This document shows, piece by piece, positions 9,093 to 15,115 of a stretch of 18,273 nt of DNA (position 1 is the stretch's first letter; each line of letters opens with the position of its first letter). A program made the position numbers and the translations under genes. Below the pieces are notes generated by a model. It did no database searches, had not been told where the DNA came from, and saw only the letters and a program-made list of their open reading frames with translations. Source of the stretch: Nitrospirota bacterium (GTDB taxonomy: Bacteria; Nitrospirota; Thermodesulfovibrionia; Thermodesulfovibrionales; JdFR-85); contig WFTX01000315.1 of assembly GCA_015485235.1 (NCBI GenBank), positions 1 to 18,273 of the forward strand. The letters are read 5' to 3'.

Positions 9093-9278
9093 CTCTCAGG
9101 GATTGATTCAGCCGTTACCAACGGTGACGGCCTGAAGCCGAAAACATGGATCTCAAACATCCCGTCTGCCTGCTCCATAAAACCTGTGAGAGGGCAGGCA
9201 CCTCATGAGCACTGTACCCCACAAGGGGCAAAAAAGGAGACGATTCCTACCGCCAGGACCTCCTATAGGCTCCCCCAG
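9093..9278 (-). other. Hairpin-rich leader between ftsL and ftsI
   Basis: This non-coding gap, unusual inside a dcw operon, contains four stem candidates. Reading along the transcript they are: the terminator-like hairpin (9236-9263); CCCC-TTGT-GGGG (9217-9228); a perfect 7-bp stem TGCCTGC / GCAGGCA (9167-9173 with 9194-9200); and TTCAGCCGT / ACGGCCTGAA (9107-9136, one bulge). The last ends about 10 nt before the ftsI ribosome site. I do not recognise a known riboswitch class. It may be an attenuator or an RNA-processing site. Confidence 0.4.
9230..9263 (-). terminator. Possible intrinsic terminator or attenuator after ftsL
   Basis: On the minus strand, an interrupted hairpin (GGAG...CTCC enclosing TCCT-GGCGGT-AGGA) is followed directly by six T residues, 16 nt after the ftsL stop. 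The stem is broken by a one-sided internal loop, so it would be a weak terminator, more likely partial attenuation than a full stop. Confidence 0.35.
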
Positions 9279-9617
9279 TTACCGGTTTTCCCCGAATCCG
9301 GCACTAAAAGGTGCTGGCTCTGGCGTCTCCCTTACGAAAACGACCTTCTTCCGGTCGGTATAGGTAAGACCGAACCTCCTTACGGCCAGTCTTTCAATCT
9401 TGTCAAGTGAGGTCAGCTCCGCCTTTTCTGCAACGAGCTGAATCCTCTCGCTCTGTAACGCCCTTTTCTGTTTCTCCAGCTGACCGAGCTCATACTCGAC
9501 GGCGACTATATTCGAACGGAGCCAGATTATCGCAAAGACAAGCACCGCAGGAAGCAGGACAAGCATCACCCTGAGAAGGCTCAGGAAGGGATTCTTCTTT
9601 CTGAAGACGTGTCTCAC
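9279..9617 (-). CDS. ftsL: FtsL, divisome assembly protein
   Basis: A 112-aa bitopic membrane protein. The layout is typical of FtsL: a basic cytoplasmic N-terminus, one membrane segment (about 14-33), then a heptad-rich coiled coil (about 38-75, QLEKQKRALQSERIQLVAEKAELTSL), followed by IERLAVRRFGL, which resembles the C-terminal FtsL/DivIC pattern. FtsL joins FtsB and FtsQ and activates FtsWI. Sequence conservation in this family is low, so the call rests on topology and on its place between rsmH and ftsI. The GTG start overlaps the rsmH stop (GTGA). A proline-rich tail ends the protein. Confidence 0.85.
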   Translation of the reverse strand: MRHVFRKKNPFLSLLRVMLVLLPAVLVFAIIWLRSNIVAVEYELGQLEKQKRALQSERIQLVAEKAELTSLDKIERLAVRRFGLTYTDRKKVVFVRETPEPAPFSAGFGENR

Positions 9618-10504
9618 AGCCTCTCCACCCCCCTCAGTTTGCCGCTCCTGGATGAAGGGTTTCTCCTGATCTCTTCTGGAGAAGGGATGACCGGCTTTTT
9701 GTTGAGTCTTCTTGCAAGTCCTTCTCTGTCCCAGTCGCGGAATCGGTTCTTCACAATCCTGTCCTCAAGGGAATGGTAGGAGATCACACAGAGTCTTCCT
9801 CCCCTTGCAAGGAGTGAAAACGACTGTCGGAGTCCCTCATCGAGTTCCTCAAGCTCGTTGTTTACGGCAATCCGGAGGGCCTGGAATATCCGTGTGGCAG
9901 GATGGATCCTCCCGCTCCTCCCAATTACACCTTTCACTATGTCTGCAAGCTCCCGGCAGGTTGTTATCCTCTGTCTCTTCCTTGCCTCCACTATCGCCCT
10001 TGCGATCCTCCGGGCCCTTTTCTCCTCTCCGAAATCTCTGAAGATCTCTTCAAGCTGATGCTGGGGCCAGGTGTTTACTATATCACCGGCGGTAAGTGTG
10101 GCATCCCTGTCCATCCGCATGTCAAGGGGGGCATCGGTGAGGAAACTGAAGCCCCTCTCATTGGACTTCATCTGTGTCATGGATACACCGAGATCCATGA
10201 GTATCCCGTCAAAGGCATCGTATCCCCCATCCCTGACCGTGCTTTCCATCCCTGAAAAGGATGAATGGAACAACTTGAGCCTCTTGTCCTTTATCCTTTC
10301 ACTCACTGCCATGAGGGCCTCCCGGTCCCTGTCCATACCTACAAGGAGGCCTGCCGGGCCTAACCTTCTCAGAATCTCCGATGAATGGCCTCCCTGTCCT
10401 ACCGTTGCATCCAGATATCTCCCGTCCGGCCTGACCGAGAGCATCTCCATCACTTCCGCCGTCATGACGGGGAGGTGCAGAATCTTCTCTCCGGTCTTTC
10501 CCAT
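9614..10504 (-). CDS. rsmH: RsmH (MraW), 16S rRNA m4C1402 methyltransferase
   Basis: A 296-aa S-adenosylmethionine-dependent enzyme that N4-methylates C1402 in the ribosomal decoding centre. The N-terminus has the family HLPVM (10-14). The SAM-binding motif I is DATVGQGGHS (32-41), followed by GMDRD. The segment DGILMDLGVSMTQMKSNERGFSF carries the conserved DLG, and VISYHSLEDRIVK near the C-terminus is diagnostic. Length is normal. It starts 8 nt after mraZ and overlaps ftsL by 4 nt, so it belongs to the mraZ-led transcript. Confidence 0.96.
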   Translation of the reverse strand: MGKTGEKILHLPVMTAEVMEMLSVRPDGRYLDATVGQGGHSSEILRRLGPAGLLVGMDRDREALMAVSERIKDKRLKLFHSSFSGMESTVRDGGYDAFDGILMDLGVSMTQMKSNERGFSFLTDAPLDMRMDRDATLTAGDIVNTWPQHQLEEIFRDFGEEKRARRIARAIVEARKRQRITTCRELADIVKGVIGRSGRIHPATRIFQALRIAVNNELEELDEGLRQSFSLLARGGRLCVISYHSLEDRIVKNRFRDWDREGLARRLNKKPVIPSPEEIRRNPSSRSGKLRGVERL

Positions 10505-10512
10505 ACATTCCT

Positions 10513-10965
10513 TCAGAATCCAAGTTCTGCCAGTTCCTTCATATAGGCCTTTCTGTCAATCCTGCTAAGGTCGTTCACCTCATCCCACTTCTCCCTGTTC
10601 CAGAGGGCTATCTTGTCAATCTGTCCTACTACAACCACCTCGCCATCAATCCCGGCATCCTCCCTGAGTGAGGCAGGAATCAGTATCCGGCCCTGCCTGT
10701 CCAGCTCACAGTCATGGGCCGAGGCGACCTCTCTTCTCAAAACCAGTTGTACTGCATCGGATGACTTCGGGAGCTTCTTCACCTTGTCTTCAAAGCCTTC
10801 CCACTCCGGAATTGGATAGAGATGGAGACAGTCGTCGAAGGTGCTCAGGGTAATGACCATCTGTGTGCTATAATTGGTTGTAAGAATGGAGCGGAAGGCT
10901 GCGGGTATCATCACCCTTCCCTTGGGATCGACTGCGTTGTAATACTTGCCCTTAAATCCCGGCAC
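10513..10965 (-). CDS. mraZ: MraZ, dcw operon transcriptional regulator
   Basis: A 150-aa protein with two AbrB-like repeats, each marked by its DxKGR/DxQGR turn: DPKGRVMIPAAFR (13-25) and DRQGRILIPASLR (89-101). MraZ forms a ring-shaped oligomer that binds repeats upstream of its own gene and controls the dcw operon. The start is GTG with GGAGG 7 nt upstream. Upstream are a near-consensus promoter and three GTGG boxes spaced by 10 bp, so autoregulation is likely. It is the first gene of the cluster. Confidence 0.95.
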   Translation of the reverse strand: MPGFKGKYYNAVDPKGRVMIPAAFRSILTTNYSTQMVITLSTFDDCLHLYPIPEWEGFEDKVKKLPKSSDAVQLVLRREVASAHDCELDRQGRILIPASLREDAGIDGEVVVVGQIDKIALWNREKWDEVNDLSRIDRKAYMKELAELGF

Positions 10966-10970
10966 CTATC

Positions 10971-11000
10971 CCTCCACTCTTTACCACTTTTTACCACTTA
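10971..11000 (-). promoter_or_regulatory. Predicted MraZ operator, three 10-bp direct repeats
   Basis: On the minus strand the sequence has GTGG three times in exact 10-bp register: AAGTGGTAAA, AAGTGGTAAA and GAGTGGAGGG, with GTGG at 10997-10994, 10987-10984 and 10977-10974. MraZ operators described in mycoplasmas and Escherichia coli consist of similar GTG-core repeats with the same spacing. The boxes lie just downstream of the -10 element, over the predicted start of transcription, and the last box merges with the mraZ ribosome site. Bound MraZ should therefore block both initiation and escape. Confidence 0.8.
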
Positions 11001-11029
11001 ATGATAATAAAAAACAAGCCGATTGTCAA
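11001..11029 (-). promoter_or_regulatory. Sigma70-type promoter of mraZ and the dcw operon
   Basis: Minus strand: -35 TTGACA (11029-11024), 17-nt spacer, -10 TATCAT (11006-11001). Expected initiation is near 10994, about 28 nt upstream of the mraZ GTG. The -35 is a perfect match and the spacer is optimal. The three MraZ boxes follow immediately. Confidence 0.8.
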
Positions 11030-11063
11030 GTAAAAAGTGAAGCAAGGGAAAAACTTTCGATAT

Positions 11064-11101
11064 ATAGTGTATGCACTATGGTGAAACACAATATATTGTG
11101 T
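11064..11101. promoter_or_regulatory. Two tandem palindromes, possible transcription-factor sites
   Basis: ATAGTG-TATG-CACTAT (11064-11079) and the perfect 16-bp palindrome ACACAATATATTGTGT (11086-11101) lie 22 bp apart centre to centre, about two helical turns. They sit 35 to 72 bp upstream of the mraZ -35 element, a usual place for an activator or a competing regulator. No regulator family is recognised from the half-sites. Confidence 0.4.
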
Positions 11102-11334
11102 GCAAGGAAAGGGCCTTCCCTCTCCTCCCGCCTATGGCCTTCCAAGGGTACGGAGTTGTGCTTTTCATATACGGACTGACAAAATTCCGTGAGTGTGCAC
11201 CCCCTGTCTCTGAAAAAAGATGTGCAGCTGCAGGGTTAAGACTGAAAAAAATTTCGAAAGTCTCGATAGGAAAAGGACGGTCGGAAGATGAATCCTCCGG
11301 GCCCTGTGCAAGGATACTTTCTTTAAATGCAGCC

Positions 11335-11420
11335 TAAATTGAGCGATTCTTTCAGATACAGTATATAAGGAGGCAGAGGGGCAGTGGGCCTCTGCCTATA
11401 GAGCAAAATCGCTCAATTTA
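11335..11420. repeat. Nested inverted repeat after gspN
   Basis: The outer arms TAAATTGAGCGATT (11335-11348) and AATCGCTCAATTTA (11407-11420) are perfect 14-bp inverted copies. Inside them, AGGCAGAGG / CCTCTGCCT (11371-11379 and 11389-11397) forms a second perfect 9-bp stem. The element starts 14 nt after the gspN stop. It lacks a terminal T-tract on either strand, so it is not a classical intrinsic terminator. It could be a 3'-end protecting structure, a site for factor-dependent termination, or a miniature inverted-repeat element; both outer ends are TA, the target dinucleotide of IS630-type elements. Confidence 0.6.
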
Positions 11421-11434
11421 ACTGTAAAGCATAT

Positions 11435-12271
11435 TCATCCACCGAGGGCGACTGAAACCGGGATCCTGTAGTATCCTTCTGTCACCCTGTAACGGCGGAT
11501 CGGGATCAGGAGGGCCTGGGAGTAATCCTTCCCTGGCATCACCTCCAGCTCTCCACTGAAGAGTCCGTCACCGAACTTACCCTTGAGGCGGCTGTAAATG
11601 CCTTTCCCCCTGAGGTTTACCGCTCCAAGCTCAAGAACGGAGCCGGTAAATTTCAGGGTCCCGCTCATCTCATCAAAGAGGCTCAGGGGGATGTAGTTCT
11701 GGCCCCTGACGATATCAGCGAATTTCATCTCCTGAACCTTGAATATGAATTCACCTTCCGGTATTCCCTTCCCCTGCTTCAGGGGATACCGGAGTCCTCC
11801 CCGGATATTGAGGAGACCCGAACCCTTCAGAAGTGAAAGGGGATACCTCTTCGGAAGCTCACCGGTCCTGAGACTGTTAATCCTGAACCTGATCCTGATC
11901 GCTCCATCCTTCAAAAGGATCACTGACTCAAGGGTGCCTCCGGCAACCTTGCCCCTTGAGGACAATTCCGGCCTGAGCATCAGGAGGCTCAGAAGCCGGA
12001 GCTTGATATCAACATCCTCAATGCTCAGAATGTCTCTCCCGTTCAGGAGGATGACAGCCTTTGATACGGTAATCCCCGGGAGGAAGTGCTTGCTGATCCC
12101 TCTGAGATCGAGACCGACCTGCGCCCTTTTCTTTCCGATATTCAGAACTGCCCTCTCCGAGACCGCCCTCTCTATCCTTCCCTCGATATAATCAAGGGGG
12201 ATCCCGAGGTACCATGTAGCGAGTGGTATAATCAGAACTATGATAAAGAAAAGGATGAGTCCCTTTTTCAT
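11435..12271 (-). CDS. gspN: GspN-like type II secretion protein
   Basis: A 278-aa protein with a single N-terminal membrane anchor (about 4-22) and a beta-rich periplasmic body. The phrase GIPLDYIEGRIERAV just after the anchor, the ISKHFLPGITVSKAVI segment and the later FKVQEMKF pattern resemble GspN, an accessory component found at the end of some gsp operons. Its exact role is poorly known. The call rests mainly on membrane topology and on following gspK, gspL and gspM directly, 17 nt after gspM. A GGAG lies 9 nt upstream of the ATG. A long inverted repeat follows the stop. Confidence 0.75.
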   Translation of the reverse strand: MKKGLILFFIIVLIIPLATWYLGIPLDYIEGRIERAVSERAVLNIGKKRAQVGLDLRGISKHFLPGITVSKAVILLNGRDILSIEDVDIKLRLLSLLMLRPELSSRGKVAGGTLESVILLKDGAIRIRFRINSLRTGELPKRYPLSLLKGSGLLNIRGGLRYPLKQGKGIPEGEFIFKVQEMKFADIVRGQNYIPLSLFDEMSGTLKFTGSVLELGAVNLRGKGIYSRLKGKFGDGLFSGELEVMPGKDYSQALLIPIRRYRVTEGYYRIPVSVALGG

Positions 12272-12288
12272 TCAGACGCTCTCCGAAT

Positions 12289-12783
12289 CTATCCGGTCCC
12301 TTTCACCTGATAGACCTCAAGCCCCAGATCGAGAAGGTCATTTTTCTGGAAGTCCCGTCTGATAGTGACAGACCCGAGGAATACTCCATCACGAAGCGTT
12401 GATAGCCTGGTGAGCAGCCGGACCATCCCCTCAACAGGCATATTCTCAAGACTGAGACTCACTCCCTCCAGAGAGAACTCCCTCCCTTCCCGTCTCTTCA
12501 GAGGGGTTACCTTCTGGAGATGCTCCTTCAGTCCCTCCTCCTCCAGGATCCTCTCCGCCTCTACCGCCAAACCTCTTTCTTGAGGTGCCAGGTGTTCCTT
12601 CAGAAAATCATACCAGGGAAGGAGTGCGGAGTATTCTTTGTACACCCGTTCCATCTCCCCCAGCTTTACCCTGTACTCTGAAACCTCCCTCTCCGTCCTC
12701 TGAAGCAAGACGTATGAAATAAGAATCAGGACCAGAAGGAGTCCGGCAGCTATTCCAAAGCCCCCTATCTTCACCTTTCGCAC
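12289..12783 (-). CDS. gspM: GspM-like type II secretion inner-membrane protein
   Basis: A 164-aa bitopic protein. It has a membrane segment at about 7-27, then a coiled coil (about 30-55, REVSEYRVKLGEMERVYKEY), then a small ferredoxin-like periplasmic domain. This is the plan of GspM/PilO, which pairs with GspL in the inner-membrane platform. Sequence similarity in the family is weak, so synteny carries much of the weight. The GTG start has AGGAGG 8 nt upstream, inside the end of gspL, and the gap to gspL is 3 nt. Confidence 0.78.
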   Translation of the reverse strand: MRKVKIGGFGIAAGLLLVLILISYVLLQRTEREVSEYRVKLGEMERVYKEYSALLPWYDFLKEHLAPQERGLAVEAERILEEEGLKEHLQKVTPLKRREGREFSLEGVSLSLENMPVEGMVRLLTRLSTLRDGVFLGSVTIRRDFQKNDLLDLGLEVYQVKGTG

Positions 12784-12786
12784 TGC

Positions 12787-13833
12787 TCAGTCCTCCTCCA
12801 GCACTGCAGTAAATACGATCTTACCGTCAGGGGCCTTGCTGGAATCCTTTATCCGGAGCCGGGGAAGTGATTCTTTCAGGTTCTCCAGAGGTCCCATTCC
12901 AGAAGACGTCCCCTTTATATAGACAGACCGGGGCTCAAGCCTCACCTCTTCGGCGACTACCCCTTCAGGCCAGTTACTGTTGATATCACCGAGTTTGCCT
13001 ATGGCATTCAGGTGGGTGATCCCGCCGAGTTCCTCCCTGAGCGCCCTCACCCTGGCCCTCATCTGGTAGAGGGGATTTCTCAGGTCCTTTGCACCGGGAA
13101 ATGCCTTATTGTAAAGGGCCTCCATCCTGCCCCTCAGCATATTCAACTCCCTCCCGGCTTCCACATACCGGTACACAATGTTGACAAAGACGGTAAAGAG
13201 CAGGACGAGGAGAAGAATCCCAGCAGTCCTCCTTGCCCGTCGAAGATCCCTGTACTCCCGTGTAAAGGGCAAAGGCCCCCGCCTGAAATTGAGACTCACC
13301 TTCCCATTCTTCATCTCTTCAGAGAGGATCCCGACGGTCTCCTCCTCATCAAGGCGGAGTGCCCCTTCAATCAACCCTTTGACGTCTTCCCTGCGGGCGG
13401 CATGAAGTATCTCTACCGATGTAACCGACTCAGGGTCATAACCGGCCTCGTTCAACTTTCTCATTATATCGTGGTAAAAACTCCTGTCCATGTAGGAGAC
13501 AAGAACCGTCCGGCTCTCTTCCCCGTTACGCCGCTCCAGGATCATGGACTCATGCACTATCTCCTCGAGGTTCTTGAGTATATATCGTCTGAGTTCAAAG
13601 GGAACAACCTCCTTGAGTTTCTCATCATCATTGAAGGGAAGCTCGAGGAGCCTCATCTGGAGGAGGTCCGAGGAGAGGTTCAGTATGTACCTGTCTGCCT
13701 GGATACCCCGGGGCACATTAGAGATCTCCATGACCCTCTCAACCTTGAGGACCCTGGGGGCACCCTTCCCGGCTTCAGCCTGGATCACTGAAACACCCTC
13801 TCTGTCCATGGAAAAAACAACAATTTTCATCAT
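12787..13833 (-). CDS. gspL: GspL-like type II secretion inner-membrane protein
   Basis: A 348-aa protein. The N-terminal cytoplasmic part (1-200) looks like the actin-like PilM/GspL domain, with an LPFNDDEKLKEVVPFELRRY segment similar to the PilM/GspL region that contacts the pathway. One membrane segment follows (about 204-221), then a coiled coil (about 225-290) and a small periplasmic domain (MGPLENLKESLPRLRIKDSS...). GspL couples the cytoplasmic ATPase GspE to the periplasmic pseudopilus. The start overlaps the gspK stop (ATGA); a second ATG follows immediately. The cytoplasmic domain is shorter than in E. coli-type GspL. Confidence 0.82.
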   Translation of the reverse strand: MMKIVVFSMDREGVSVIQAEAGKGAPRVLKVERVMEISNVPRGIQADRYILNLSSDLLQMRLLELPFNDDEKLKEVVPFELRRYILKNLEEIVHESMILERRNGEESRTVLVSYMDRSFYHDIMRKLNEAGYDPESVTSVEILHAARREDVKGLIEGALRLDEEETVGILSEEMKNGKVSLNFRRGPLPFTREYRDLRRARRTAGILLLVLLFTVFVNIVYRYVEAGRELNMLRGRMEALYNKAFPGAKDLRNPLYQMRARVRALREELGGITHLNAIGKLGDINSNWPEGVVAEEVRLEPRSVYIKGTSSGMGPLENLKESLPRLRIKDSSKAPDGKIVFTAVLEED

Positions 13834-14723
13834 AATGCCCTGTAGTAAAGAACCTTTCCGCCCGCGTTCAGGTCTACTACCTCCCGTACCTCGCGCTTCA
13901 CCCTCCCGGCGTTCGCTGTTGCAATTATACCAAAGACCCCGCTTTTTACGACATATCTGCCGGCAAGAGGTGTTATCATATCACGGAACCCCGGAACATC
14001 ACTCAGGGAAGAAACCGATTTCAGGGGGGTCTCTTCCCTGTACTTCACCAGCCTCTCTGCCAGCGTCCGGTCGATGGCCTCATGAAGGGCCATCAGGTTC
14101 AGAGGATCAGCCGTATTTATATTGATTCTTCCACCGATATCCCCGTACACAGTAACATGGGCGGAGAGTTTCCGGTATGTCTCCTCGTCAATCCCCTTAA
14201 GGCCCTTGAGTTCCTCAAGGGTGAACATCTTCCTGTTTCCGGCGCCGTCTTCATCGCCTCCAGGCCGGGGGAGTGAGTCAGGGTCCAGCCAGTCGGCCAG
14301 CCTGTCGGCAATCGCCTCGTCCAGGTCAAGAAGGGAAAGAAGGCGTCTGAACTGATTGATCGCCTCGGGGTTGTCGTTACCATTCGGGAAAACAAGACTG
14401 TTTATGTTGAACCTGGCCTGTTCATCGGTTACCTGTATCACAAGGGTATCCTCTATCCCCGGGACCGTAACGGGAAGAGTAATGCTTTCAGGATAGGTAT
14501 AGCTCCTCCGGGATCTCTCCTCATTGATCATCTCTTTTGCTACTTCCACCCCTGAATCGGCAAGCTCCCTGAGCCTCACCCCGTCGTACCAGTTCTGGAG
14601 ACTGGAGGTAGAGATGAATATGTCATAGGCAAACTCCGAGACCACCGCCACAAGAAAGACGAGGAGAAGAAGGACAAGGACCAGCACACTCCCGGTCCGG
14701 TCTGAAAAGGCCTTCATCTCCAT
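13830..14723 (-). CDS. gspK: GspK, minor pseudopilin of type II secretion
   Basis: A 297-aa pseudopilin. The N-terminus has a short leader ending RTG, a probable GspO cleavage site before S12, and a hydrophobic helix (about 12-28). The residue at +5 is not Glu, as is usual for GspK, which caps the pseudopilus tip with GspI and GspJ. The large globular domain contains the GspK signatures ARFNINSL (103-110), ADWLDPD and GRININTADP, with a helix-hairpin-helix-like LKGLKGIDEETY segment. Either ATG 14723 or ATG 14717 could start it. The gene is first of four overlapping gsp genes; no gspJ or gspI precedes it. Confidence 0.9.
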   Translation of the reverse strand: MEMKAFSDRTGSVLVLVLLLLVFLVAVVSEFAYDIFISTSSLQNWYDGVRLRELADSGVEVAKEMINEERSRRSYTYPESITLPVTVPGIEDTLVIQVTDEQARFNINSLVFPNGNDNPEAINQFRRLLSLLDLDEAIADRLADWLDPDSLPRPGGDEDGAGNRKMFTLEELKGLKGIDEETYRKLSAHVTVYGDIGGRININTADPLNLMALHEAIDRTLAERLVKYREETPLKSVSSLSDVPGFRDMITPLAGRYVVKSGVFGIIATANAGRVKREVREVVDLNAGGKVLYYRAL

Positions 14724-14983
14724 CTCATCCCGGCCATCCCGGCCTCTCTGAAGGTTTCCTGGGTCATTCCACTGTCAGAAATATCTTTACAGTTGCATGG
14801 AACCGCTCGATAATGGCGGGGAGTTATGCCCGAAAGCCTCTCCAGCGATACCTTAGCGTAAGGTAACATTTCCTGAGTCAGGATACCACCCGGGGTTAAG
14901 TCCTCGTTACTGCTTATCCTGAAATATCTCATCGGTTCTGGAGAAGGTTTGAGGATATGGCTCCCCGCCTGTTTATGCAACAT
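14714..14983 (-). CDS. Doubtful 89-codon ORF upstream of gspK
   Basis: I do not recognise this ORF. It encodes 89 residues with no membrane segment, signal peptide or repeat, and its wobble positions look less biased than in the neighbouring genes. Two things stop me from dropping it. Its ATG falls exactly where a promoter-like element (TTGCTA, 18 nt, TATTAT) would start transcription, and its stop overlaps the gspK start (ATGGAGATGA), which would allow coupling. It ends in two copies of GGCCGGGAT. It could equally be the untranslated leader of gspK or a decayed gene. Confidence 0.2.
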   Translation of the reverse strand: MLHKQAGSHILKPSPEPMRYFRISSNEDLTPGGILTQEMLPYAKVSLERLSGITPRHYRAVPCNCKDISDSGMTQETFREAGMAGMRWR

Positions 14984-15013
14984 TTAGGATATAATAATCT
15001 CCGGTTCCATGCA
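14794..15013. repeat. Long-range 12-bp inverted repeat upstream of gspK
   Basis: TGCATGGAACCG (14794-14805) and CGGTTCCATGCA (15002-15013) are perfect inverted copies 196 bp apart. Related half-sites recur nearby: GAACCGG (15035-15041) and ATGGAAC (15062-15068). The right arm lies in the spacer of the predicted gspK promoter. The arms could be regulator half-sites that allow looping, or the ends of a small element; no target duplication is visible. Confidence 0.45.
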
Positions 15014-15020
15014 TTAGCAA
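14991..15020 (-). promoter_or_regulatory. Candidate promoter of gspKLMN
   Basis: Minus strand: -35 TTGCTA (15020-15015), 18-nt spacer, -10 TATTAT (14996-14991). Expected initiation is near 14984, giving gspK a leader of about 260 nt. The -10 is good, the -35 moderate. It is divergent from the promoter of the plus-strand gene, with about 60 bp between the two -35 elements. Confidence 0.45.
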
Positions 15021-15080
15021 GTCATACCCCCTCTGAACCGGCCGGCGAGCCAGTCGGTGAGATGGAACTCCCCTGAACTT

Positions 15081-15109
15081 TTGGCAGCAGTCCCCCTTTT
15101 GTGTTATAT
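15081..15109 (+). promoter_or_regulatory. Promoter of the 604-aa protein gene, probably leaderless
   Basis: Plus strand: -35 TTGGCA (15081-15086), 17-nt spacer, -10 TTATAT (15104-15109). The expected first transcribed base is 7 nt on, which is the A of the ATG at 15116. No ribosome-binding sequence precedes that ATG. Confidence 0.6.
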
Positions 15110-15115
15110 TTCATT

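Larger units (their letters stand above)
10966..11434. other. Non-coding region between gspN and mraZ
   Basis: This 469-nt stretch has no convincing gene. Its mraZ-proximal part (10971-11029) is the mraZ promoter and operator. Next come two adjacent inverted repeats (11064-11101). The middle part (11102-11334) shows short palindromes (TGCAGCTGCA, TTTCGAAA) and a ten-base direct repeat TGTGCAAGGA (11099-11108 and 11305-11314), with nothing I can name. The gspN-proximal part (11335-11420) is a long nested inverted repeat. Confidence 0.6.

Noticed and set aside
9093..9278. Known riboswitch or SRP/6S RNA in the ftsL-ftsI gap
   Set aside because: None of the conserved cores I know for these RNAs (for example the SRP GGAA loop region or c-di-GMP riboswitch core) is visible.
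11244..11268. Minus-strand TCGA-GACTT-TCGA hairpin before seven T residues, as a terminator for gspN
   Set aside because: The stem has only 4 bp and is AT-rich; it lies more than 160 nt after the stop codon.
10946..11337. Plus-strand ORFs of 77 and 88 codons in the mraZ upstream region
   Set aside because: They run over the mraZ promoter, operator and palindromes, lack ribosome sites and have unconvincing composition.
13012..13791. 259-codon plus-strand ORF
   Set aside because: Antisense shadow of gspL, without a ribosome site or recognisable domain.
15101..15115. GTG 15101 as the start of the 604-aa protein
   Set aside because: The codon overlaps the promoter spacer and -10 element, so it would not be transcribed.
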